Part shown: positions 7,249 to 15,368 of the stretch, piece after piece
Layout: each line of letters starts with the position of its first letter
Numbering within the stretch: the first letter of the stretch is position 1
Assembly (NCBI GenBank): GCA_934728355.1
Contig: CAKVEA010000010.1
Coordinates: forward strand, 1-29,605
DNA from: an uncultured Eubacteriales bacterium
GTDB taxonomy: Bacteria > Bacillota > Clostridia > Oscillospirales > Acutalibacteraceae
Reading direction: 5' to 3'
DNA length: 29,605 bases
Translations under genes and position numbers: made by a program
The notes under the pieces: model-generated
Database searches by the model: none
Seen by the model: only the letters and a program-made list of their open reading frames with translations
What the model was told of the DNA's origin: nothing

Positions 7249-7530
7249 CTATTTAATCTTTTCTTGATTTTCTTTTTTAATCCAAGAATAAATTCCTCTG
7301 ACAGCCATAACAAAATATGCAAAAAATAAAACCATTTGAGCATATTCGCCTATAACTAAAAATCTTATAACCATGTATGCATTGGAAAACATCCAAAAAA
7401 CAAAACCATATTTATTTCTTTCTGCATTCATACATGTTCCTATAAGTCCAATACCTGCAAAAAACCAACTCAAAACGTCCCACACAGCCATATTAATTCC
7501 AAAAAACGTTACATAACCCAAATCTGCCAT
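7249..7530 (-). CDS. Half-size PnuC-like membrane protein
   Basis: A 93-residue protein with three hydrophobic segments (about 15-33, 42-60 and 64-85). Its pattern, GLIGTCMNAERNKYGFVFWMFSNAY, then GEYAQMVLFFAYFVMAVRGIYSWIKK, is that of short PnuC-family (nicotinamide mononucleotide transporter-like) proteins, which have half the length of true PnuC and would need to pair to form a 3+3 transporter. RBS AAGGAAGG lies eleven bases upstream. It is nine to twenty-three bases from queH and probably begins that operon. The substrate cannot be told from sequence; a nucleoside, a vitamin or a queuosine precursor is possible. Confidence 0.7.
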   Translation of the reverse strand: MADLGYVTFFGINMAVWDVLSWFFAGIGLIGTCMNAERNKYGFVFWMFSNAYMVIRFLVIGEYAQMVLFFAYFVMAVRGIYSWIKKENQEKIK

Positions 7531-7665
7531 TTAATATACGTCCTTCCTTTCAACTTCATTTTAAAAAATAACATTACAAATTATATTATAAAGCTAAATT
7601 AATTTCCTGCAGATTTTATTACAAAAAATGCGAAAAATTTTATAAATTCTTGCTTAGAAAATTTT

Positions 7666-7863
7666 TTATTGTTTAAAAGCATTTGCAACTAAAACTACTA
7701 TAGCTATCAGAAACACAAATGTAATCCATCCACCACATGTTGCAGGAATTAAACAGCAAAAAAGTATTTTAAATACACCGAAAGTTAAAAAAATAATTGC
7801 TCCAAGCACAGATATAACGGTAAGCCAAAAGAAGAAAAGTAAAAACAAATTCAAACATCCCAT
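7666..7863 (-). CDS. Small hydrophobic membrane protein
   Basis: A 65-residue protein made of two strongly hydrophobic stretches, MGCLNLFLLFFFWLTVISVL and a second around GGWITFVFLIAIVVLVANAF, with a CC pair between them. Its ATG lies inside the last codons of the lipase gene (13-base overlap), which suggests translational coupling; AGGAG is present but 14 bases from the ATG, a long spacing. Not recognised. The last gene of the cdaA-to-lipase run. Confidence 0.55.
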   Translation of the reverse strand: MGCLNLFLLFFFWLTVISVLGAIIFLTFGVFKILFCCLIPATCGGWITFVFLIAIVVLVANAFKQ

Positions 7864-8516
7864 ATGTTGGAATAATACTCCTGAAGCATATGATTATTCA
7901 TGCAAGGAAATTTTAAAAATTTTCTCCCTAAAAGCAACCTACCGCCAACATGTCTATACCCCATAGTCCAAAATGGAAGTTTTGTAATTATATCTCCTTT
8001 ATTTTCAACTCTCAATGTTTTGAAAATTCTTTTATCATAAGATTTTTTAAAAGCGCTGTTTCCTACTCTCGGACATCCAAAAACAATTACTTCATAATCT
8101 TTTTCTTCAAAATTGTATTGCAAATCGATAGCACAAATAATAGCAAGAGCAGCTCCGTAAGAATGACCTGTTAATTTTATTTTTTTAATATTTTCATTTA
8201 TAAAACTTCTTATCTTATCTCTGACATTTTTAGATTTATAAGCTTTTAAAAATCCAGAATGAATTTTAATATCGGAACAACTGTTGCCATAGGGGATAAT
8301 TTTTTTACAAAAATCCAAATTAAAATTCCAGTCTCTTTTAGAATCAGATCCTCTGAATGCAATTGTCATTACTTCTTCTTTAATTCTTATCTGGTAAGAA
8401 ACATCTGTATTTTTATCATTTACAATAAAAATTTTTTCTCCGTTTTCCGTAAAACGATTATCCCTATAGGCAATACCTGAATATTCAAGCATTTTCACAA
8501 TTTCATTTTTATTCAA
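7851..8516 (-). CDS. Class 3 (alpha/beta hydrolase) lipase-like protein
   Basis: A 221-residue lipase of the fungal class 3 fold. It shows the oxyanion-side AFRGSDS (53-59), the nucleophile elbow GHSYGAALA with Ser119, the FGCPRVGN strand, and a likely triad of Ser119, Asp175 (NKGDIITKLP) and His209 (NNHMLQEYY). No signal peptide is seen, so it is probably cytoplasmic. I place the start at the TTG at 8516 because GAGGTG lies eight bases upstream; an ATG at 8546 has no RBS. It follows dxs by under 50 bases. Such lipases cleave acylglycerols or phospholipids; the real substrate is unknown. Confidence 0.85.
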   Translation of the reverse strand: MNKNEIVKMLEYSGIAYRDNRFTENGEKIFIVNDKNTDVSYQIRIKEEVMTIAFRGSDSKRDWNFNLDFCKKIIPYGNSCSDIKIHSGFLKAYKSKNVRDKIRSFINENIKKIKLTGHSYGAALAIICAIDLQYNFEEKDYEVIVFGCPRVGNSAFKKSYDKRIFKTLRVENKGDIITKLPFWTMGYRHVGGRLLLGRKFLKFPCMNNHMLQEYYSNIWDV

Positions 8517-8562
8517 TCGAGATACACCTCGACTAAATATATGCAAGTAATATTTTATTAAG

Positions 8563-10446
8563 TCACGATTTATTAAAATATTTTAAAACTATGTTTTTAA
8601 TACTCTCACTATCGAGGTGATATTTTTCTATCTGAGAGTGCATACTCGCATGAGGAACGAACTCATCTGGAATGCCGTAATTTTTATATTTTCCTTTAAA
8701 ATCTTTACCAATAATAACAGAAGCAAATTTTTCTCCAACCGCTCCTGAGGTTACAGATTCCTCGAAAAAGAGTATATTTTTAAAAAAAATACATTTGTCT
8801 ACCATTTCTTCGGGTAAAGGTTTTATCATATTTAACTTAAGAATACAAATTTCCTGTCCCAACTCTTTCAACATTTGATAACATTCATAAGCATAGGAAA
8901 AAATTCTTCCATAAGTAACTATTAAAACTTCAGAATCTAAATTCCCGAAAAATTCATATTTTAAGTTTTGAAAATTATAATTTTTAGGCTTTAAAAGTTC
9001 TCCGCCTTTAGGATATCTAATAGCTATAATATTTTTTTCTTGACTGTTAATTGCCTCTTCAAGCATTATTTCAAGTTCACATAAAAACGAAGGACATAAA
9101 ATTTTCACGTTCGGTATGGTATTTAAAAATGGCACATCAAAAAGTCCTTGATGTGCTTCTCCATCTTCACCTGAAAATCCTGCTCTGTCTATAGCTAAAA
9201 TAATTTTTAAATTTTGAAGCGAAACATCATGAATAAGTTCATCATAAGAACGTTGAAGAAAGGAAGAATAAACAGCAAAAACAGGTTTCATTCCTCCGAC
9301 CGCAAGACCGGCACAAAACGTAACGGCATGACCTTCGGCAATTCCTACATCATAAAATCTATGTTTAAAATTTTCTCTAAAATTTTTAAGCCCTGTCCCT
9401 GAAGTCATAGCTGCAGTTATCGCACATATTTTATCGTCATTCTCAGCTAATTTGCAAAGTGTTTTTCCGAAAACCTCAGAAAAAGTTTCTTTATTCTTTT
9501 TAAATTCTGCTCTTCCAGTGCTGATATTAAAAGGAGAAACTCCATGAAAGTTTTTAGGATCTCTTTCAGCAAATTGATATCCTTTACCCTTATTTGTAAG
9601 AACATGAACAACAGTGGGTTTATTTGTGTTTTTTGCGGCAGTAAAAACTTTTTCAAGAGAAATTAAATCATGTCCGTCAACAGGACCATAATATTCAAAA
9701 CCCATATTTTCGAATATATTTCCCTTATAAATAACACTTTTTAATACGGATTTAGAATTTTTAAGAAAAATTTCAAACTTTGTACCAATTGTACTTTTTT
9801 CAAGAATTCGCCCAAGTATATTTTTGGCTTTTCTGTATGTATATCCTATCCTTGCGGCTGTCAAACATCTAGCCACAACACCGACATTTTTAGAAATAGA
9901 CATATGATTGTCATTTAGAACAAGTATAAAATTTTTACATTTTTGGGAATTATTAAGACCCTCATACGCAAGTCCGCCAGTAAGAGCACCGTCTCCTATT
10001 ACTGCAATAACTTTTCCGTTTTCTCCCAAATGTTTTTTTGACTCTGCTAAACCAAGTGCAGCAGAAACAGAAGTGCTACTATGCCCGGAAGTAAAAATAT
10101 CATATTTGCTCTCTTTTATATTAGTAAAACCGGAAATACCATTTTCTTTTCTTATAGTATCGATTGATTCAAATCTCCCCGTAAGCATTTTATGAACATA
10201 ACATTGGTGTCCGACATCCCAAATAATTCTGTCATCAGCTGAAATATCAAAAACTTTATTAAGAGCAACTGTTAGTTCTACTACTCCTAAGTTAGAGGAA
10301 AGATGGCCTCCGTTTTTAGAAATAACTTCTATAAGTTTGTTTCTTATTTCAGTACAAAGTTCACTTAAGTTTTTTATGTTTTTTAAATCTTTCGGAGACT
10401 TTATAAGCTTTAAAATAGGATAGTTTTTCTCTTTATTTTCTTTCAA
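8563..10446 (-). CDS. dxs: 1-deoxy-D-xylulose-5-phosphate synthase
   Basis: A 627-residue Dxs, usual length. It joins pyruvate and glyceraldehyde 3-phosphate with thiamine diphosphate, the first step of the MEP isoprenoid pathway. Visible are GGHLSSNLGVVELT (residues 46-59), GHQCYVHKMLTGR, the ThDP/Mg motif GDGALTGGLAYEGLNN (151-166), the pyrimidine-binding domain with GIAEGHAV and DRAGFSGEDG..HQG, and a C-terminal transketolase domain. The start is a TTG at 10446, 24 bases after ispA, with only a weak purine-rich RBS, which suggests coupling to ispA. Co-location with ispA places both in one isoprenoid operon. Confidence 0.97.
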   Translation of the reverse strand: MKENKEKNYPILKLIKSPKDLKNIKNLSELCTEIRNKLIEVISKNGGHLSSNLGVVELTVALNKVFDISADDRIIWDVGHQCYVHKMLTGRFESIDTIRKENGISGFTNIKESKYDIFTSGHSSTSVSAALGLAESKKHLGENGKVIAVIGDGALTGGLAYEGLNNSQKCKNFILVLNDNHMSISKNVGVVARCLTAARIGYTYRKAKNILGRILEKSTIGTKFEIFLKNSKSVLKSVIYKGNIFENMGFEYYGPVDGHDLISLEKVFTAAKNTNKPTVVHVLTNKGKGYQFAERDPKNFHGVSPFNISTGRAEFKKNKETFSEVFGKTLCKLAENDDKICAITAAMTSGTGLKNFRENFKHRFYDVGIAEGHAVTFCAGLAVGGMKPVFAVYSSFLQRSYDELIHDVSLQNLKIILAIDRAGFSGEDGEAHQGLFDVPFLNTIPNVKILCPSFLCELEIMLEEAINSQEKNIIAIRYPKGGELLKPKNYNFQNLKYEFFGNLDSEVLIVTYGRIFSYAYECYQMLKELGQEICILKLNMIKPLPEEMVDKCIFFKNILFFEESVTSGAVGEKFASVIIGKDFKGKYKNYGIPDEFVPHASMHSQIEKYHLDSESIKNIVLKYFNKS

Positions 10447-10470
10447 TTTCGGTACTACTTCTTTCTTAAA

Positions 10471-11286
10471 TTAATTTATTTTTAAATAAATAAAATCAAG
10501 TAAATACTCAAGCGGTGAAGTATCTCCTTTAAACTTTTTAAGTATATCTTTTTCTTTAGCAAAAATTTTATTTATTAAATCATTTACCTTTATACCGGCA
10601 ATATTTTCAGAAAGATTTAAATCTTTATCCAAAACATCGTCAATTAGCTGAAAAGCAATACCATAGTTAAGTCCAAATTTAAAAGCAAGGGAAATATCTT
10701 TTTCTTCTGCTCCTGCTAAAATTGCTCCGATTTTTGCGGCAGCCACAAATAAACAAGATGTTTTTAATCTATGAATATTCATAATATTTTCATTTAAGTA
10801 TTTAGAGTTTAAATCTTTATATTGACCCAAAACCATACCTTCAGATCCTGCAAAATAAGCAAGTATATTTATACATTTAAATGCTTTTTCATAATTTAAA
10901 AAATTTCCTGTACTTGCAATTTCAAAAGCTTTGGTAAGCAAAGCATCTCCCGCTAAAAGCGCTGTACTTTCGCCAAATTCAAGATGACTACATTTTTTTC
11001 CTCTTCTTAAATTGTCATTATCCATGCACGGAAGATCATCATGAATAAGTGAGTAAGTATGAATCATTTCAAGTGCACATGCAAATTTATAAATTTCATC
11101 GCTTTTTCCGCCGCAAAGCTTATAAAAAGATACCATGACTAAAGGTCTTATTCTTTTGCAAGGAGCAAACAGTGTATATTTTACTGCTTCATCAATTTCA
11201 TTTTCAGAAGAATTCATATATTTTTTAAGATACTCTTCAATTTTTTTGAGCTGCAAATCCACAAATTTTTTACCGCTTGAGTTCAA
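10471..11286 (-). CDS. ispA: Polyprenyl (farnesyl/geranyl) diphosphate synthase
   Basis: A 271-residue trans-isoprenyl diphosphate synthase. The first Asp-rich motif is DDLPCMDND with RRG just after, and the second is QLIDDVLD; both hold the Mg-diphosphate. The residues before the first motif (MIHTYSLIHDDLP) fit the short-chain FPP/GGPP type. It makes allylic diphosphates from IPP and DMAPP for quinone tails and undecaprenyl phosphate. I choose the TTG start at 11286, since AGAAGG lies nine bases upstream; the TTG at 11307 is upstream of this RBS. Between nusB and dxs. Confidence 0.92.
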   Translation of the reverse strand: MNSSGKKFVDLQLKKIEEYLKKYMNSSENEIDEAVKYTLFAPCKRIRPLVMVSFYKLCGGKSDEIYKFACALEMIHTYSLIHDDLPCMDNDNLRRGKKCSHLEFGESTALLAGDALLTKAFEIASTGNFLNYEKAFKCINILAYFAGSEGMVLGQYKDLNSKYLNENIMNIHRLKTSCLFVAAAKIGAILAGAEEKDISLAFKFGLNYGIAFQLIDDVLDKDLNLSENIAGIKVNDLINKIFAKEKDILKKFKGDTSPLEYLLDFIYLKIN

Positions 11287-11324
11287 AATTCTCGCCCTTC
11301 TTTTCAATTATTTATTTTAATTTT

Positions 11325-11717
11325 TTAAATCTTTTTTCTTGCAATTTCGCCTAAAACTCCATTTATATAAGAAGCATCATCTTTTGTTGTATATTTTTTA
11401 GCAAGTTCAACAGCTTCGTTTATTGCAATATCAGAAGGAGTTGAATAATAAAGCATTTCAAATACTGAGAGTCTCAAAATTGAAAGGACCATTTTTGAAA
11501 GCCTGTCCTTTCCCCAATTTGAAGAATTTGATTCAATTTCCTTGTCAATATTTTCAATATGTTCAATTGTACCTAAAAAAAGTTCTTTTGAAAAATTACT
11601 TATTTTTTCATCCCTAACATCCTTAGCCAACTCCAAAACTTCGCTTGGATTGTTAAATCCAAAATCATTTTCAAACAAAAAAGCTAATGCTTGTTCCCTA
11701 GATTCATATCTTTTCAT
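11325..11717 (-). CDS. nusB: Transcription antitermination factor NusB
   Basis: A 130-residue all-helical NusB of normal length. Together with NusE (S10) it binds boxA RNA in rRNA leaders and helps antitermination. Visible are SREQALAFLFEND at the N-terminus, LRLSVFEMLYYSTPSDIAINEAVELAKKY, and the end SYINGVLGEIARK. ATGAGG lies eight bases before the ATG. It is 18 bases from cdaR and 39 from ispA, in the order nusB-ispA-dxs seen in many Firmicutes. Confidence 0.95.
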   Translation of the reverse strand: MKRYESREQALAFLFENDFGFNNPSEVLELAKDVRDEKISNFSKELFLGTIEHIENIDKEIESNSSNWGKDRLSKMVLSILRLSVFEMLYYSTPSDIAINEAVELAKKYTTKDDASYINGVLGEIARKKI

Positions 11718-11735
11718 TATTCATACCTCATTATT

Positions 11736-13037
11736 TTAATTTTTAATATCATTTAGCACAACATTTGCAAAATAAGTTTCACTAACCCAAACATCTTCAA
11801 ACCCTGAAATAATAAAATTAATCGGAAGTTCCATTGAATTCAAGTTTTCTTCTTTACCTGTCAAGTCTATTTGAGCAACAACATCCGAAGGCTTGAGTGC
11901 ATTAACAGACTTAGGAGATCCTATAAATTTTACATTTATACTGTCATTATAAACTTTTGCCGACTTGGATGCCGGGATACCTTTGAATGAAAAACGATTT
12001 ATATTCAATGTTTTTTCTTTGAATAAAGACATATTAACTTCAATTTGAGCATTATAAATATTGTTTAGACTTCTGCAACCTTGAGGAAGTATTATAGGAA
12101 GCTCAAATTTTCGGTTTTGAGTATTAAGTGTAGTAAAATCTATTGTTTGGAGAAGAACCTTCGACATTTCAGAAACAATATTTTCCGGTCCGGCTATTTC
12201 AAGTTTAGAAGGATTTATTTTAATTAAGTCTTTATACTCGTTTTTAGATAAATTTATCCCCGATGGAACATTTGAAAAATTAGGCTCAACTTTTATATCT
12301 TTTCTCATAAGAATCGGAACACTTACTTGAACTTCACTGAAATCAGTTTTTATTGTTTCACTGTTTATAGATTGACCATAGGCATCACATAAAATTATAG
12401 GAAGTTTTAAATTGGTAGTCTCATTTATTTCCCCCGAAATATTTCCCCTTACAACGACTTTTTTTATTTTTGAAATCTCTGTCTCAGGACCGGAAATTTT
12501 AACTTTAGGTTCCGAAACTATGGTGTTGCCAACAAAATATCCTTCTTTGGCATTAAAATCTATTTGTGGTTCTATATCATATTCGGCTTCTCTGTATCTG
12601 TCTACCATAACCGTCACAAACGAAGGTTTAACGTCGGAAACTATTTCATAGTCATTTAAAAGACCTACTTTTTTTGCCGAAAGTTCCAAAGTATAATTCC
12701 CCGGAGACATTATAGTGTTTGATGATTGTGAAGAGGTTATTTGAATATTATTTTTAGTAAGCTGACCTACAACCATTCTGCTCCCCGAAACTTCTACCCT
12801 TGCGGTTATATCTTGACCGCTGAATACTCTGAGTCCATCTTGAACAGCGCTTTCCGACAAAGAAATATCAACAGGTATATCCGAAATTGTAACAGATACA
12901 CTTTCGGCACTACTTGATGAAACTAAAATCCATAAAGCAAATGAACTTACAACAGAAAAAACCGCTACGAATTTATTACTGTAAAAAAGCTTTTCTATTT
13001 TTAAATTTTTTACAAATTTTTTTAACGGCTTAATCAT
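11736..13037 (-). CDS. cdaR: YbbR-domain protein CdaR, regulator of c-di-AMP synthase
   Basis: A 433-residue protein with one N-terminal membrane anchor (about 22-42, FVAVFSVVSSFALWILVSSS) and an extracellular part of several YbbR repeats, visible as recurring IDF/V...G..F.V....P..V.I.GP...I blocks (EPQIDFNAKEGYFV..., ISGPETEISKIK, IAGPENIVSEMS). CdaR binds CdaA at the membrane and tunes c-di-AMP synthesis. Its start overlaps the end of cdaA by eight bases, typical of coupling. glmM, which often follows in Firmicutes, is absent here. Confidence 0.93.
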   Translation of the reverse strand: MIKPLKKFVKNLKIEKLFYSNKFVAVFSVVSSFALWILVSSSSAESVSVTISDIPVDISLSESAVQDGLRVFSGQDITARVEVSGSRMVVGQLTKNNIQITSSQSSNTIMSPGNYTLELSAKKVGLLNDYEIVSDVKPSFVTVMVDRYREAEYDIEPQIDFNAKEGYFVGNTIVSEPKVKISGPETEISKIKKVVVRGNISGEINETTNLKLPIILCDAYGQSINSETIKTDFSEVQVSVPILMRKDIKVEPNFSNVPSGINLSKNEYKDLIKINPSKLEIAGPENIVSEMSKVLLQTIDFTTLNTQNRKFELPIILPQGCRSLNNIYNAQIEVNMSLFKEKTLNINRFSFKGIPASKSAKVYNDSINVKFIGSPKSVNALKPSDVVAQIDLTGKEENLNSMELPINFIISGFEDVWVSETYFANVVLNDIKN

Positions 13038-13887
13038 TTTCTTTCCCCTTTCTCAAGGAAGCAAAAATATTTTGATGTTTATTTTGCTCAAAATCATCTG
13101 CTAAAGCTTCTTCAAGCTCAGTTTTGAAATTTTCATTATTACTGTAAGTTTTCAAGATTCCGTTTATAGCAAGAGAAATTCTACCTGTTTCTTCGGAAAC
13201 CACCGCTGCAACAGCGTCAGAATTCTCACTTATTCCTATTGCTGCTCTGTGCCTTGTACCTAATTCTTTATTTATTTTTAAATTTTTTGTGAGCGGTAAA
13301 ATGCATCCTCCCGCATAAAGAAGTCCTTCTTTAACTATCAGTGCACCATCATGAAGCGGAGCCTTATTATAAAAAATATTACAAATAAGTTCAGGAGACG
13401 GTACAGCTTTTAAAACAGTTCCGGTATCTATTATTTCTCCGAGTTTTGTTTTTCTTTCAAAAACTATCAGCGCTCCCATTCTGGAATCACTCAGTGCCGA
13501 AGCGGATTCTGCCACAACATTTGCAATATTCTTACACTCCCTTATATGTAAATCTTCATCGCTTGATATACCGGAAAACGGCCAAAATTTGCTTCTCCCG
13601 AGATGCTCAAGCATTCTTCTCAATTCCGGCTGAAAAACTATTAGAAGTCCAAATATACTAAATTGAAAAAAATTATTAAGTACTGCACTGAGCATTTTAA
13701 AATTAAATTTGCATGCTAAAAAATACGCACATAAAATTATTATTATTCCTTTGACAAGCTGACCTGCACGAGATTCTCTTATAATTTTTATTAAATGATA
13801 TATAAGAAAAGAAACAACAGCTATATCCAAAACATCGAACACACTAATGGTTCTTATTAAGCATTTTAATGCGTTAAGTATTTCCAC
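13030..13887 (-). CDS. cdaA: Diadenylate cyclase CdaA
   Basis: A 285-residue membrane enzyme that makes cyclic di-AMP from two ATP. Three N-terminal membrane helices (about 17-35, 46-60, 64-88) are followed by the DAC domain, with the catalytic DGA motif in LHDGALIV and the RHR motif in GTRHRAAIG. The start is a GTG at 13887, with AAAGGAAA about eight bases upstream. It heads the operon cdaA-cdaR-nusB-ispA-dxs-lipase; no clear promoter was picked out in the 106 bases before it. Confidence 0.96.
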   Translation of the reverse strand: MEILNALKCLIRTISVFDVLDIAVVSFLIYHLIKIIRESRAGQLVKGIIIILCAYFLACKFNFKMLSAVLNNFFQFSIFGLLIVFQPELRRMLEHLGRSKFWPFSGISSDEDLHIRECKNIANVVAESASALSDSRMGALIVFERKTKLGEIIDTGTVLKAVPSPELICNIFYNKAPLHDGALIVKEGLLYAGGCILPLTKNLKINKELGTRHRAAIGISENSDAVAAVVSEETGRISLAINGILKTYSNNENFKTELEEALADDFEQNKHQNIFASLRKGKEND

Positions 13888-13925
13888 AAAATCATTTTCC
13901 TTTCTTATTTAAAAGACAAAATTTA

Positions 13926-13955
13926 AAGTACCGATTGCCTTAGACAACGATACTT
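13926..13955 (-). terminator. Hairpin after the cysteine desulfurase gene
   Basis: On the minus strand AAGTATCG.TTG pairs with CAA(T)CGGTACTT, an 11-bp stem with one bulge and a seven-base loop. The following tract is T-rich but broken, so termination strength is uncertain. Confidence 0.45.
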
Positions 13956-13993
13956 CATTTTAACATATTTATATTTATTTTCCAAGAGAAAAC

Positions 13994-15142
13994 TTAAATT
14001 TTAGGTTTTATATTTTCTAAAACATTAATAAGCTTATTCATATCATTTCTCGAGGAAAATACCGACGGACTTACTCTTATCGCTCCTCGGTCAAGAGTAT
14101 TAGTATATTTATGAGCAGCAGGAGCACAATGAAGTCCTGTTCGAACTTCTATACCGTTTGAATCTAAAATTTTTCCGACTTCATCACTTATATACCCTTT
14201 AATATTAAAGCTTATCACAGGGACGAAAAAGTCTGTACAGGGTCTCGGCATATAAAGTTCAACACTTCTTATATTTTTTAATCTGTCATACAGATAAGAA
14301 ACCAAATCCATTTCATGTTTAAATATATTCGAAGTTCCTTTTTGCATAACAAACTCCATTCCCGCCCGAAGCCCTGAAATACCAATCATATTGGGTGTAC
14401 CGCTTTCAAATTTTTGCGGCATTTCTCTAGGTTGGCAAAAAGTCATGGAATTTGTTCCTGTTCCGCCTTCTATAATAGTCTCAAGATTATCTGCGGAGTT
14501 TGTAATTAAAAGTCCTGTACCCATCGGACCATAAAGCCCTTTATGTCCTGCTGCACAAAAATAATCTATTCCGTTTTTCGAAATATCTATAGGTAAAATT
14601 CCTGCTGATTGAGCGCCGTCAACAAGAATAGGTATTTCGTAAACCTTCGCAAGTGCCGCAATTCTTTCTATAGGAATTCTAACACCCCAAACATTTGAAG
14701 CATGACTGCAAACTATAAGTGAAGTCTTTGAATTTAAAGCATTCCTGAATGAATTTACTGTTTTATCAGGGTCTTCCGGATAAACCTCAGCCACCGAAAA
14801 AGTTATAATCCCTTGTTTTTCGAGTTTTCTAAGAGGTCTCATAACCGCATTATGTTCAAAACAAGAAGTCACCACATGATCACCTTGTTTTAAAAGTCCT
14901 TTTATAACAAAATTAATTGCTTGAGTACAATTAAGTGTAAACGCAACATTACTAATTTTTTCAGCACCAAATAGTTTCATTGCTATTTTTCTCGTATTTT
15001 CTATCTCTTTTCCTGAATTTCTGGACATAGTATGTCCGCTTCTTCCTGGATTTGCTCCGTATTTTATTATAGCTTGATTAATAGCACTGTTTACCCTTAT
15101 CGGTTTAGGATAAGTAGTAGCTGAATTATCTAAATAAATCAC
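13994..15142 (-). CDS. Cysteine desulfurase (SufS-like class V aminotransferase)
   Basis: A 382-residue PLP enzyme that moves sulfur from cysteine for Fe-S clusters or thio-modified molecules. It shows IYLDNSATTYPKP at the start, the PLP lysine in AAGHKGLYGPMGTG, SGTPN, and GLHCAPAAHKY, where the cysteine is the likely persulfide carrier; the sequence resembles the Firmicute "cysteine desulfurase family protein" group more than IscS/NifS. The start is a GTG at 15142: AGGAGG lies seven bases upstream and the ATG at 15160 is upstream of this RBS. No scaffold (sufU, iscU) or tRNA thiolase is adjacent. Single-gene unit between two hairpins. Confidence 0.92.
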   Translation of the reverse strand: MIYLDNSATTYPKPIRVNSAINQAIIKYGANPGRSGHTMSRNSGKEIENTRKIAMKLFGAEKISNVAFTLNCTQAINFVIKGLLKQGDHVVTSCFEHNAVMRPLRKLEKQGIITFSVAEVYPEDPDKTVNSFRNALNSKTSLIVCSHASNVWGVRIPIERIAALAKVYEIPILVDGAQSAGILPIDISKNGIDYFCAAGHKGLYGPMGTGLLITNSADNLETIIEGGTGTNSMTFCQPREMPQKFESGTPNMIGISGLRAGMEFVMQKGTSNIFKHEMDLVSYLYDRLKNIRSVELYMPRPCTDFFVPVISFNIKGYISDEVGKILDSNGIEVRTGLHCAPAAHKYTNTLDRGAIRVSPSVFSSRNDMNKLINVLENIKPKI

Positions 15143-15221
15143 ATCTTTACCTCCTGTCATTTTTTATAAATTTAAATCCGTGAAATAATAGTTATATACT
15201 TTTTTAGAAGAATTAAAAAAA

Positions 15222-15294
15222 GATAAATAGCTTAACATTCTTAATTCCTATCCCATAATATGAGATAAGTAAACAAAATGATAAACTATTTATC
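15222..15294 (-). terminator. Nested inverted repeats with T-tract (terminator or attenuator)
   Basis: On the minus strand an outer pair, GATAAATAG and CTATTTATC (15294-15286 and 15230-15222), encloses a 10-bp hairpin (15247-15269, loop ATT) and is followed by seven Ts. The first arm can instead fold with the next bases as TGATAAA-TAG-TTTATCA. It sits about 75 bases after the secreted-protein gene and 80 before the cysteine desulfurase start, so it may end the first or control the second. Confidence 0.55.
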
Positions 15295-15368
15295 AAAATA
15301 TTGTTGTATATTAAATTGGTAAAAATTTATTTAAAAAAATAATATAAAATTGCTTTTTTAATATTCTT

